This document shows, piece after piece, positions 7,379-15,724 of a DNA stretch of 64,000 nucleotides. Source of the DNA: Actinocatenispora sp036503555. Its GTDB lineage: Bacteria > Actinomycetota > Actinomycetes > Mycobacteriales > Micromonosporaceae. The stretch is taken from contig DASXWQ010000091.1 of NCBI GenBank assembly GCA_036503555.1, positions 59,580 to 123,579 of the forward strand. Reading direction: 5' to 3'. The position numbers were made by a program, and so were the translations under genes. The notes below the pieces were generated by a model, which was not told the origin of the DNA, did no database searches, and was given only the letters and a program-made list of their open reading frames with translations. Within the stretch, counting starts at the first letter, position 1. The number at the start of each line of letters is the position of its first letter.

Positions 7379-8859
7379 TCAGCCGGACAGTCCGTCGAGG
7401 TGGTCGGTCAGGCGGGTCGGATCGGTGCCGACGTAGCCCACGTACCCGTCGGGGCGGACCGCGACGAGCAGGCCGTCGGTGGCACCATAGGCCGCGTACG
7501 CGTGGCCGTCGGTGTCGACGAGCGCCGCGGCGTCGGCGCCACGCCGGACGACGCGGACGTTGGCGCGCCCCGGGCGTACCGGCGGCAGCGGGTCGCGGCG
7601 CCGAACGCGAGGACGGTGAAGTGGGGGCCGCGGAACGCGTCGAACAGGCGTACCGGGGTGCCGTCGAGGGCGCGTAGCGGCGCGTCGGGCGCCCGGTCAC
7701 CGGCGCGGACACCGGCCGCGGCGTCGGTGACCGACAGCGGCCCGTTCGGGTAGCCGACGGTCAGCTGCTTCAGGTCGTCGTCGTCCCGCTTGGCCGCGTC
7801 GGCGTCGCCGCGTACGCCCGCGTCGTGCAGCGCGGTCGAGATCCCGAGTACGCCGGCGGCGACCGGCCAGCGCTCCGCGTGGTAGCTGTCGAGCACGTGC
7901 TCGCCGGCGCCGGCGAGCGTCGCGGCGAGCTTCCAGCCCAGGTTGTACGCGTCCTGGATGCTCGTGTTCAGGCCCTGGCCGCCGGTCGGCGGGTGCACGT
8001 GCGCGGCGTCGCCGGCGAGCAGCACCCGGCCGACGCGCATCCGGTCGACGAGGCGAATGTTGGCCCGCCACCGTGACACCCAGGTCACCTCGTCGATGGT
8101 CACGCCCGAGCCGGCCGCCCGCGCGGCGAACAGCTTCCGTACGCCGGCCTCGGTCGGCTCGGCGTCCTCGCTCACGAGTGCGGCCTGGAACTGGTAGAGG
8201 TCGGTGCCGGCGAGTGGGCACAGGCCGACCGACTCGGCCGGGCTGCCGCCCCACGTGTGCCAGTGCACCCGGTCCAGCCCACTCGCCCGTACGTCGGCGA
8301 CGAGCAGCCGCTCCGACTCGCGCGTCTCGCCGGCGAAGCCGACACCGGTGCCGGCGCGTACGCGGGAGCGGCCGCCGTCGGTGCCGACGAGGTAGCGGGT
8401 GGAGACGGTGCGGGTGCCGTCGAGCACGGCGTGCACCGCGTCGTCGTCCTGGCGGAACGAGGTCAGCTCCACCCCGTACCCGACGTGGCCGCCGAGGTCG
8501 GCCAGGCGGGCGGCGAGGATCCGCTCGGTGTTCGACTGCGGCAGCAGCCAGATGTTCGGGTACGGCACGTCGGGAGTGGGCTCGCGCCGCTCGGCCATCC
8601 GGCCCTCCCACACGACCCGGGTGCCGGCGTACGCCCGGATCGACGGGTACGGCGAGCCGGTGGCCAGCACCTCGGCGAGGACGCCGAGGTCGTCGAGGAC
8701 CTCCAGGGTCCGCGGTTGCAGGCCCTTGCCGCGGGAGCCGGCGAACGGCCCCGGCGCCGCGTCGACCAGCCGGTACGCCACGCCACGGCGGGCGAGCTCG
8801 ATGGCCAGGGTCAGGCCGGCGGGGCCGGCGCCGGCGATGAGGACGTCGGTGTCGGTCAT
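7379..8859 (-). pseudogene. Frameshifted FAD-dependent aromatic monooxygenase
   Basis: PHBH-fold flavin hydroxylase (PF01494 type) with the FAD site IAGAGPAGLTLAIELARRG, the LVGTDGGRSRVR motif, and RVLLAGDAAHVHPPTGGQG followed by a thioredoxin-like C-terminal domain. The reading frame shifts near 7595-7605, just after VLAFGAA. The continuing frame would stop at 7408, whereas the other frame gives the expected ending DPLPPVRPG to DHLDGLSG with stop at 7379. One base is missing or two are extra, so either the gene is broken or there is a sequence error. Start ATG at 8859, with GGAGG upstream; an ATG at 8871 is in frame. It faces the TetR gene and is probably repressed by it. Confidence 0.85.
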
Positions 8860-8870
8860 GACTACCTCCA

Positions 8871-8904
8871 TTGGATGAATCCAAATTCAATGAACTCTGA
8901 TTCA
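8871..8904. promoter_or_regulatory. Operator region between monooxygenase and TetR gene
   Basis: An AT-rich island in the 92-base divergent region. ttggat-ga-atccaa (8871-8884) is an inverted repeat, followed by tgaactctgattca (8891-8904) with TGAA/TTCA arms. The spacing fits a TetR operator overlapping both promoters. Confidence 0.5.
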
Positions 8905-8951
8905 GAATTATGCGCTGCTACGTTCCTGTCAAGTGGCCGAGCGGAGGAGCG

Positions 8952-9581
8952 ATGGTGGCGACCAGGCGGGAACGGGCGGCCGACACCGAGGCGGCGCTGA
9001 AGGCCGCCGCGCTGCGACTCTTCGACGAGCGCGGCTACCTGAACACGAAGATCACCGACATCACGGCCGCCGCCGGCCGGGCCGCCGGGTCGTTCTACAA
9101 CCACTTCCGCGGCAAGCAGGAGCTGTTGGAGGCGCTGTTTCGCGACATGCTCGCGGAGAGCGACGCGACCGCGGCCGAGCACCCGGCCGAGCACGACCTG
9201 TCCGACCCGGCCGAGCTGCGCTTCCACGTCGCCGGCTTCTGGCACGGCTTCCGCCGGTACCGGCCCGTCTTCGTGGCGATGACGCACGCCGCGATGGTCG
9301 ACGAGGCCGCAGCCGGCCGGCTGCGCGAGCTGATGTCGCCGGACCGTACGGCGATCCGGCAGCACATGGAATACCTACGGGACAAGGGGATCGACCTGCC
9401 GGGACCGCCGGACGCGGTGGCGATGGCGATGACCTCGATGTGGTTCCAGTTCGCGTACCAGCAGCTCGTGACCGGGTTCATGGGGCCGACCGCGCCGCTC
9501 ACCGACGACGAGGCGATCGACCTGCTCACCGGGTTCACCCTGCGCGGACTCGCCGGTACGGTCGGGGACCCGGCGCGCTGA
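8952..9581 (+). CDS. TetR-family transcriptional regulator
   Basis: 209-residue one-component regulator. The N-terminal helix-turn-helix reads TKITDITAAAGRAAGSFYNHF at about residues 34-54, typical of TetR, followed by a ligand-binding domain rich in Trp, Phe and Met. ATG start with GGAGG upstream; an earlier ATG at 8910 lacks a site. It is divergent from the FAD monooxygenase and probably controls both itself and that gene through the palindromes between them. Its ligand is likely an aromatic substrate of the monooxygenase, which is inference. Confidence 0.92.
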   Translation: MVATRRERAADTEAALKAAALRLFDERGYLNTKITDITAAAGRAAGSFYNHFRGKQELLEALFRDMLAESDATAAEHPAEHDLSDPAELRFHVAGFWHGFRRYRPVFVAMTHAAMVDEAAAGRLRELMSPDRTAIRQHMEYLRDKGIDLPGPPDAVAMAMTSMWFQFAYQQLVTGFMGPTAPLTDDEAIDLLTGFTLRGLAGTVGDPAR

Positions 9582-9618
9582 CCCCCGGGCCGGGCCGTCC
9601 GCTCAGTAGGCTGTGCGC

Positions 9619-10029
9619 ATGGACCTGGACCTGCCTGCCGGCCTCACCGCCCGGGTCGAGCTGACCGTCACCGACGCGGACACCGCGCAGACCGTCGGAT
9701 CCGGGGACGTACCGGTGCTGGCGACGCCGCGCGCGCTGGCCGTCGCCGAGGCCGCCACGGTGCTCGCCACCGCGTCCCGGCTGCCCGTCGGTACGACCAC
9801 GGTCGGCACCCGCGTGACCCTCGACCATCTCGCCCCCACCCCGGTCGGTCGTACCGTCGTGGCGGTGGCGCGACTGTCCGGTGTGGACGGTCGTACGTTG
9901 CGGTTCGACGTGTCGCTGCGGGACGGCGACGAGGAGGTCGCCACCGGCGTGATCGAGCGGGTCGCCGTGGACCGGCACCGGTTCGTGGCGCGGGCGTTCG
10001 GTCCCGAGACCGCCGCGGACCCGGCGTGA
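9619..10029 (+). CDS. FlK-like hotdog thioesterase
   Basis: 136-residue single hotdog-fold protein resembling the fluoroacetyl-CoA thioesterase FlK family, starting LPAGLTARVELTVTDADTAQ. These small enzymes hydrolyse acyl-CoA thioesters; many family members have no known substrate. ATG at 9619 is preferred to a GTG two codons earlier. The stop overlaps the GTG start of the metallo-hydrolase gene, so the two are co-translated and may act in one detoxification or acyl-clearing step. Confidence 0.75.
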   Translation: MDLDLPAGLTARVELTVTDADTAQTVGSGDVPVLATPRALAVAEAATVLATASRLPVGTTTVGTRVTLDHLAPTPVGRTVVAVARLSGVDGRTLRFDVSLRDGDEEVATGVIERVAVDRHRFVARAFGPETAADPA

Positions 10030-10850
10030 CGGCCCGGCCCGCCTGGGCCACCGTCGCGCCCGGCGTCCACGTCTGGCGGTACCCGGTGCTCGACGTCAAC
10101 GTCACCGTCGTGCTCGGCGACGGGTACGCGCTGGTCGTGGACACACTGTCGACGGCGGCCCAGGCCGAGGCGCTCGCCGCGGGACTCGCCGGGCTCGGCG
10201 TCACGCGGTACGGGATCGTCAACACCCACCACCACTTCGACCACTGCTTCGGCAACGCGACGCTGACCGGCGAGATCTGGGCGCACACCGAGACGTGCCG
10301 GCTGCTGGGCGACCGGCCGGAGGCGTTCGTCGCCGAGGCCGTCGACCGGCACGCCGCGGACCATCCGGAGCTGGCCGACGGGCTGCCGTCGGTCCGGCTG
10401 CGCGCCCCCGACCACGCGGTACGCGACCGGGTCACGCTCGACGTCGGCGGCCGGCCCGTCGAGCTGGTCCACCCCGGACGCGGCCACACCGCCGGCGACC
10501 TCGTCGTCCGGGTACCCGACTGCGACGTGCTGATCGTCGGCGACCTGATCGAGCAGGGCGCGCCGCCGAACTTCGCCGAGGCGTACCCGCTGGACTGGCC
10601 GGACGCCGTGGCGACGCTGCTGCCGTGGGCGACCGGGCCGGTCGTGCCGGGGCACGGCGCGGTCGTCGACGGCGGATTCGTGGCGGCCCAACACGCCGAG
10701 CTGGCCGAGCTGGACTGGCGGATCCGCGAGGGCCACGCGGACGGCGCCCCGGTCGCCGAGGTGGCGGGCCGGGCGGGACCGTTCGACGTCGCCACCCGGC
10801 ACACCGCCGTCCTTCGCGGCTACGCCGAGCTCTCCGGCCGCGACGCCTGA
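10026..10850 (+). CDS. MBL-fold metallo-hydrolase
   Basis: 274-residue metallo-beta-lactamase-fold hydrolase with the complete zinc signature THHHFDH, then HPGRGHTAGD, VGDLIE and VPGHG. Such proteins split thioesters, lactones or other esters; the substrate is not evident. It starts with a GTG inside the stop of the thioesterase gene. Co-transcription with a thioesterase suggests action on a thioester or lactone metabolite. Confidence 0.9.
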   Translation: MTARPAWATVAPGVHVWRYPVLDVNVTVVLGDGYALVVDTLSTAAQAEALAAGLAGLGVTRYGIVNTHHHFDHCFGNATLTGEIWAHTETCRLLGDRPEAFVAEAVDRHAADHPELADGLPSVRLRAPDHAVRDRVTLDVGGRPVELVHPGRGHTAGDLVVRVPDCDVLIVGDLIEQGAPPNFAEAYPLDWPDAVATLLPWATGPVVPGHGAVVDGGFVAAQHAELAELDWRIREGHADGAPVAEVAGRAGPFDVATRHTAVLRGYAELSGRDA

Positions 10851-10920
10851 CCGTCACATCTCGCCGCCGGCCCACCGCGCCGCACGCCACCGCCGGGCCG
10901 CCACGTGTCGGCGGCCAGGG

Positions 10921-11292
10921 CTACACCGGCAGCGTGTACTGGTAGTCGCGGCGGATCAGGCCGTCCTCGCCGAGCAGCAGCACCATCCGGCCGGACCAGG
11001 CGACGTCGCCGCCCCCGGCCGGCGTCATGTGGATCGTGAACGTGATCGTGTCGTGGTGCCCGACGACGTCGCCGGCGCCGGCGAAGACGTACCCGCCGTC
11101 GACCACCAGCTGCTGGTACGCCGACGTCACCCGGCCGAACAGCTCCTCGTGCCCGTGGTACTCGTGCTCCTCGGTCGTCTCGGTCCCGTCCGCGGCCCAC
11201 AGCGCCGCGACGCTTTCCTTGCGTACCACCGGATCCGGCTCGTGCCAGACGGCGACGTAGCGGTCCGCGAACGCGTTGATGTCGATCTCCAT
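10921..11292 (-). CDS. SnoaL/NTF2-like fold protein
   Basis: 123-residue protein of the NTF2-like superfamily, with the usual opening DINAFADRYVAVWHEPD and a later half built of strands (YVFAGAGDVVGHHDTITF). Members are cyclases, isomerases or non-catalytic binding proteins. ATG at 11292 is chosen because homologues begin near here; an ATG at 11322 would add ten residues. No ribosome site is clear for either. It lies convergent to the MBL gene. Confidence 0.8.
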   Translation of the reverse strand: MEIDINAFADRYVAVWHEPDPVVRKESVAALWAADGTETTEEHEYHGHEELFGRVTSAYQQLVVDGGYVFAGAGDVVGHHDTITFTIHMTPAGGGDVAWSGRMVLLLGEDGLIRRDYQYTLPV

Positions 11293-11339
11293 GCCGGTAC
11301 CGTAGGGCGGGATCGCTGACATCCTGCGTCAGCGAGGAG

Positions 11340-12287
11340 TCAGTTCGGTACGGCGCCGGCCGACCGGCCGTGCAGCTCGGCCGCGGCGGCCACCTCACGC
11401 AGGGCGGTGAGCGCCCGGTCGATCAGCGGCTGGGCGCGGCTGCCCCGGCGTACGCAGGTGAGGATGCGGCGGCGCGGCGCGTGCGCCCCGCGCAGCGGGA
11501 TGCGGGCCACGGGATCCTGCGCCGGCAGGTGCGTCATCCGCGGGATCAGCGAGACGCCGAGGCCGCGGCCGACCAGCGCGGCGACCGCAGACCAGTCGGT
11601 CACCCGGTGCGCGATGTCCGGGGTGAAACCGGCGGCGGCGCACGCCACCTGGACGAGCTGCTGGTGGTGCGAACGCCCGGGGCTGCCGACGATCCACGCC
11701 TCGTCTGCGGCCTCCGCCAGCTCCACGTTGTCCCGGCCGGCGAGCGGGTGGTCCGCCGGGATCAGCAGGTCCTGCATCTCGTCGAGCAGCCGGTCCAGCT
11801 CGAACTTCGGGTCCTCCCGGCCGGCCGGCGCGTCCGGCGTCGGCACCACGACGGCGACGTCCGCGTCGCCCGCCAACACCAGGTCGTACCCCTCGGCCAG
11901 CTCGGCCTCCGCCACGCTCACCGCCATCTCCGGGTACCGGGCGCGGAGCAGGGCGGCGGCCGGGGCGAGCAGGCTGACGATCGCGGTGGGGAACCCGCAG
12001 AGACGCAGCTCACCGGACTCTCCGTCGGAGTACTGTGCGATCTCCGTCACCGCGCGCTCCCACGCGGCGGCCAGCAGGTCGGCGTTCCGGATCAGCGCGT
12101 GGGCCGCCGGAGTGAGCCGTACGCCCCGGCCGACGGGCTCCAGCAGCTGCACTCCCAGCTCCCGCGAAAGCTGCCTGACCTGCTGAGACACCGCCGACGG
12201 GGTGAGGTGCAGAGCGTGCGCTGCGGCGGTCACCCCGCCGTGCTGGCCGACCATCCGGATGACCTGCAACCGGCGCATGTCGATCAT
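11340..12287 (-). CDS. LysR-family transcriptional regulator
   Basis: 315-residue regulator with N-terminal winged helix (residues 4-63, containing GGVTAAAHALHLTPSAVSQQ) and a two-lobed effector-binding domain. ATG at 12287 gives MIDMRRLQVIRMV, the usual start in this actinobacterial LysR subgroup. It is divergent from a small zinc-ribbon protein across an AT-rich stretch with a LysR-type box, so autoregulation and control of that gene are likely. Confidence 0.93.
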   Translation of the reverse strand: MIDMRRLQVIRMVGQHGGVTAAAHALHLTPSAVSQQVRQLSRELGVQLLEPVGRGVRLTPAAHALIRNADLLAAAWERAVTEIAQYSDGESGELRLCGFPTAIVSLLAPAAALLRARYPEMAVSVAEAELAEGYDLVLAGDADVAVVVPTPDAPAGREDPKFELDRLLDEMQDLLIPADHPLAGRDNVELAEAADEAWIVGSPGRSHHQQLVQVACAAAGFTPDIAHRVTDWSAVAALVGRGLGVSLIPRMTHLPAQDPVARIPLRGAHAPRRRILTCVRRGSRAQPLIDRALTALREVAAAAELHGRSAGAVPN

Positions 12288-12317
12288 GAAGCCATTTCTA
12301 CACGGTCCCTTCAGATC

Positions 12318-12335
12318 TTGTGAATTGATTTTCAA
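12318..12335. promoter_or_regulatory. LysR-type box
   Basis: TTG and CAA arms separated by 12 bases in an unusually AT-rich run (ttgtgaattgattttcaa), containing T-N11-A. It lies 31 bases upstream of the LysR start and 56 bases upstream of the divergent zinc-ribbon gene. Confidence 0.45.
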
Positions 12336-12391
12336 CGGTGGACGACGCACCCTTGCGGACGGAACCACACGCCACTCGCCAAGGACCCGCC

Positions 12392-12607
12392 ATGACCGTC
12401 GAATGCCAGTACTGCCGCCGCCCCGAACCGGGCACCTGCCGGGTCGAGTCCCGCCACACCACCAGCGAGGGCGTCGTCGTGTACGTCCGCTGCGCCTGCG
12501 GCCGCCTCCAGCGCCACCTCGTGCCCAACGCCGAGCTGCGCTCCTGGTACGGCACGACCACCGCGGAGCCGGCCCCGGAGCCGAGCCCGGCCGTCACCGC
12601 CGCCTGA
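12392..12607 (+). CDS. Small zinc-ribbon-like hypothetical protein
   Basis: 71-residue protein with Cys5, Cys8, Cys16, Cys34 and Cys36 (CQYC, CACG), suggesting a zinc knuckle, and a low-complexity Pro/Glu/Ala tail from about residue 56. Function unknown. ATG at 12392 has AAGGA seven bases upstream. It is divergent from the LysR gene and may be its target. Confidence 0.65.
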   Translation: MTVECQYCRRPEPGTCRVESRHTTSEGVVVYVRCACGRLQRHLVPNAELRSWYGTTTAEPAPEPSPAVTAA

Positions 12608-12640
12608 TTCCCGTCGTACCCCGGCCGTAGCGTGCCGGGC

Positions 12641-13015
12641 ATGAGCGACCATCGTCAGAGCGTCCTGACCTACTGGGCGAGCGCGGAGGCGCGCGACTGG
12701 GACACCTTCGCCACCGTGCTCGCCGAGCCCGTCCGCTACGAGCTGCCGCAGACCGGCGAGCGCATCACCGGCCGCGAGCGGTACGTGCGGTTCAACCGCG
12801 AATACCCGGGCGACTGGCATCTCGCCGTGCGTGACGTGCTGGTCGACGGGGACCGCGCGGTCAGCCGGCTCGACTTCACCGTCGACGGCGGGACCCAGCA
12901 GGCGGTCACGTTCTTCGCGTTCGACGACGCCGGCCTGATCACCGGTGTCGTCGACTTCTGGCCCGCGGCGTACGAGCCGCCGCCGGGCCGCGAGCACCTC
13001 GTCGACCGCGCCTGA
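12641..13015 (+). CDS. SnoaL-like domain protein
   Basis: 124-residue NTF2/SnoaL-like protein with the typical opening SVLTYWASAEARDWDTFATVL, the motif GRERYVRFNREYPGDW, and strands ending in VVDFWP. Related proteins include polyketide cyclases and many of unknown function. ATG at 12641; no strong ribosome site. It lies 33 bases after the zinc-ribbon gene on the same strand. Confidence 0.82.
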   Translation: MSDHRQSVLTYWASAEARDWDTFATVLAEPVRYELPQTGERITGRERYVRFNREYPGDWHLAVRDVLVDGDRAVSRLDFTVDGGTQQAVTFFAFDDAGLITGVVDFWPAAYEPPPGREHLVDRA

Positions 13016-13071
13016 GGTCGGGCCGACCACGAACAAGGCCGACGCGGACGAGCCGGTCAGCCTCGCGGGCG

Positions 13072-13785
13072 TCAGTCGTCGAGGCGGCCGTGGATGCCGA
13101 CGAAGTGCTCGGTCATCGCCGCGGCGTACCGGTCGGGGCGGCCGGCGCGCAGCGCGTCGAGCAGGTCGCGGTGCCAGCCGAACGCGTCGGCCGGGGTGTA
13201 CCGCGGGCCGGGCAGCCGCGTGTCGACCTCGGCGAACGCCCGCCAGAACACGCCGACCAGGCCCACCACCAGCTCGTTGCCGAGCGGTTGGTAGAGCGCC
13301 CGGTGGAAGGCCCAGTCCTCGTCCGGGAAATACTCCCCGGCGTCGGCGCGGACCCGCATCCGGTCGACGATGTCGGCCAGCTCGTCGGTACCGTGCCGGC
13401 CGAAGTGCGCGACGACCTTCGCCGCGAGGCCGACCTCCAGCACCTCCCGGACCTCCAGCACGTTGCGTACGTCGGAGAGGTCGCCGCCCATCGACTGGCG
13501 CATCCGGAACGCCAGGCCGTCCTCCAGCGACTGGAGCCCGACCGCCCCGACGTAGGTGCCGAAGCCGTGCCGGATCTCGACGATCCCGACGGCCTGGAGC
13601 GCCTTCATCGCCTCACGCAGCGGGTGGCGGCCGACCCCGAGCAGGGACATCAGCTCCTGCTCGTTGGGCAGCGGGTCACCGGCGCGCAGGCCGCGTTCGA
13701 GGATCAGCGAGGTCATCCGTTCCCGGATGAGCTCCTGGCTTCCGGTGGCTCGCCGTGGACGGTCGGCGGACTCGGCGGTGGTCAC
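13072..13785 (-). CDS. GntR-family regulator, FadR subgroup
   Basis: 237-residue regulator with a winged helix (residues about 18-85, GDPLPNEQELMSLLGVGRHPLREA) and a helical FCD effector domain containing the metal-binding His residues in the DWAFHRAL and HRDLLDAL segments. The FadR subgroup commonly senses acids, such as sugar acids or amino-acid derivatives. GTG start with GGAG eight bases upstream. It follows the DapA-like aldolase by 33 bases and probably controls it. Confidence 0.93.
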   Translation of the reverse strand: MTTAESADRPRRATGSQELIRERMTSLILERGLRAGDPLPNEQELMSLLGVGRHPLREAMKALQAVGIVEIRHGFGTYVGAVGLQSLEDGLAFRMRQSMGGDLSDVRNVLEVREVLEVGLAAKVVAHFGRHGTDELADIVDRMRVRADAGEYFPDEDWAFHRALYQPLGNELVVGLVGVFWRAFAEVDTRLPGPRYTPADAFGWHRDLLDALRAGRPDRYAAAMTEHFVGIHGRLDD

Positions 13786-13818
13786 CCTGGATGCTCCTTC
13801 CCCGTGGTGGTGCAGATG

Positions 13819-14778
13819 CTACTGCGGGTGCGGGGACAACCCGGCACGGCGGACGAGCGACGCGATCCCGGCGATCTCGTCGTCGTTCAGCGGTACCGAC
13901 GGGAACGCGGTGAGCGGGCAGGCGAGGACGCCGAGCACGTGCAGCGCGGCCTTGAACGCGCCGAGCGCCGACGAGCTGGCGCCCATCCGGTTCCGGTCCG
14001 GCACCGTGATGATCTCGAACAGCCGGAACAGCCGGTCCTGCTCGGCCCGGGCGGTGTCGGCGTCGCCGGCGGCCACCGCCTCGGCGATCCGCACGTACCC
14101 GGCCGGGTCGACGTTGCCGAGGCCCGGCACCGCGCCGTCGACGCCGTACGCCAGCGCCGAGTCGACGCTGAGCTCGGACCCGGTCATGATCGCGAAGCCG
14201 GTCAGCCGGGCGTCGGCCCGGTCCAGAACGAGCCGGCGCAGGCTGCCGTCCTGCCCGCTGGAGTCCTTCACCCCGGCCAGCACCCCGCGCCGCCCCAGCT
14301 CGATGACCAGGTCGGCCGGCAGCTTCGTGCCGACCCGCGCCGGGATGTCGTACGCGTAGAGCGGCACGTCACCGGCGACCGAGGCGAGCCGCTCGAAGTG
14401 CCGCGCGATCTCCGCCGGGTGGGTCGCGGCGTAGAACGGTGCGGTGCAGACGATGCCGTCGACGCCGGCCCGCACCGCGGCGGCCACGTGCTGCGCGGCG
14501 CGCGCGGTGGACGCGTCGACCGCACCGGCGAGTACCGGCACCGCGCCGGCCACCGCGGACACCGTCGTGGCCAGCACGCTCGTACGCTGCTCGTCGGTCA
14601 GGAACGTGCCCTCCCCCGACGTACCGAGAACGAACACGCCCGACACGCCGGCGGCGAGCTGGTAGGCCACCAGCCGCGACAGCGATGCGGTGTCGATGTC
14701 GTACCCGGGGGTCAGGGGGGTGACGAGCGGCGGCACCACACCGGACAGCGGGGTGCGGGTCGGTTCGGCGCTGGACAA
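13819..14778 (-). CDS. DapA/NanA-family lyase or aldolase
   Basis: 319-residue TIM-barrel of the dihydrodipicolinate synthase superfamily. It has GTSGEG (52-57), the catalytic Tyr143 in YAYDIP and the Schiff-base Lys171 in GVKDSSG. The superfamily includes N-acetylneuraminate lyase, 2-keto-3-deoxy acid aldolases and pyrroline-4-hydroxy-2-carboxylate deaminase. A sialidase remnant directly upstream favours sialic-acid use, while the HcnABC-like dehydrogenase 5 kb away would fit hydroxyproline use. TTG start with GGGAG six bases upstream. Paired with a GntR regulator. Confidence 0.9.
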   Translation of the reverse strand: MSSAEPTRTPLSGVVPPLVTPLTPGYDIDTASLSRLVAYQLAAGVSGVFVLGTSGEGTFLTDEQRTSVLATTVSAVAGAVPVLAGAVDASTARAAQHVAAAVRAGVDGIVCTAPFYAATHPAEIARHFERLASVAGDVPLYAYDIPARVGTKLPADLVIELGRRGVLAGVKDSSGQDGSLRRLVLDRADARLTGFAIMTGSELSVDSALAYGVDGAVPGLGNVDPAGYVRIAEAVAAGDADTARAEQDRLFRLFEIITVPDRNRMGASSSALGAFKAALHVLGVLACPLTAFPSVPLNDDEIAGIASLVRRAGLSPHPQ

Positions 14779-14787
14779 GGAGTCTCC

Positions 14788-15292
14788 CTACGGTCGGACG
14801 GTCGACGGATCGAACGTGGTGAAGCGCCGCTGCGTGAACGACGAGACCTCGCCCGCCTCGTACAGGACGCCGACCCGGCCGCCGGGCACCACTGCCCTGG
14901 ATGCCCGGCGCGGTGATCTCGTCGATCCCCGCGTACGGCGCGTCGAGGCTCGCCCCGCCGTCGGACGACCAGGCGTGTACGCGGGCCGGTCCGGTGCCGC
15001 GGTGGTTGCGCGCGTTGAGGTACAGCCGGCCGTCGGGGAGTTCGGCGACGCCGGACGCCGGGTCGATCACCGGCGTCGGGTTGCCGCACGTCCGCCCGGG
15101 TACGGCGGACACCACGCGCGGCGGATCCCAGCTGCGGCCGGCGTCGTACGACCGGCGCAGGACAACCTCGATCTCGCCGGCGTCGCCCGGCCCGTGCAGC
15201 CGCCCCTCGCAGAACGCGAAGAGGGTGTCGCCGCGACCGGTGATCGACGGGATCCGGTAGGTGTGGTGGCGGCTGCCGGCGGGGTCGAACAC
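14788..15292 (-). pseudogene. Sialidase remnant with internal deletion
   Basis: The first about 130 residues match the start of an exo-alpha-sialidase: HHTYRIPSI with the RIP motif, CEGR, and two Asp-box-like strands, SYDAGRSW and SSDGGASLD. After ITAPGIQGS the frame changes and only the last strand region remains, read as VVPGGRVGVLYEAGEVSSF to a stop at 14788. The middle, roughly 150-200 residues of a normal enzyme, is missing. It cannot make an active sialidase. It stops just before the DapA-like gene, so the original operon was probably sialidase followed by lyase and GntR. Confidence 0.8.
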
Positions 15293-15331
15293 GACTGCGG
15301 ACCATCCGGGCCTGAAGCCATAGGACGTACT

Positions 15332-15700
15332 ATGTCATGGTGGGCCGCACAGCTCAACCTGACGAAGTACCTGTCCGGCGACGCGATCGCCAAGTACCCG
15401 TTCCTTGCGACATCCCGACCGAGTACTGGAAGGGCTGCGTCTACGACGGCGGCATCTACGGCGTACCCGTGCCACGCGGCATGTCCCGCACGTCACTCCC
15501 GCTCTACCGCGCGGACCTGTTGGAAGCAAAGGGAATCAAGGACCCGAAGCCGAAGAGCTTCCACGAGTTCCTCGACCCGTGCAAGGAGATGACCGACCCG
15601 AAGCGGCACCGGTGGGCGTGGACCAACGCGCCCACCGACTACGTACGCCAGATGCTTGGCATCGCCAACAACTGGGAGCAGAAGGACGGGAAGTTCCCGG
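15332..15700 (+). pseudogene. Fragment of a sugar ABC transporter solute-binding protein
   Basis: An internal piece of an extracellular solute-binding protein. AAQLNLTKYLSGDAIAKYPF is in one frame, then, after a frameshift near 15408, IPTEYWKGCVYDGGIYGVPV and YRADLLEAKGIKDPKPKSF follow in another. Both the lipoprotein signal peptide and the C-terminal half are absent. The fragment ends where the downstream minus-strand beta-helix gene begins. Together with the sialidase remnant it points to a lost sugar uptake locus. Confidence 0.75.
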
Positions 15701-15724
15701 CACCCCGGGGTGCGGGCGGCGCAG

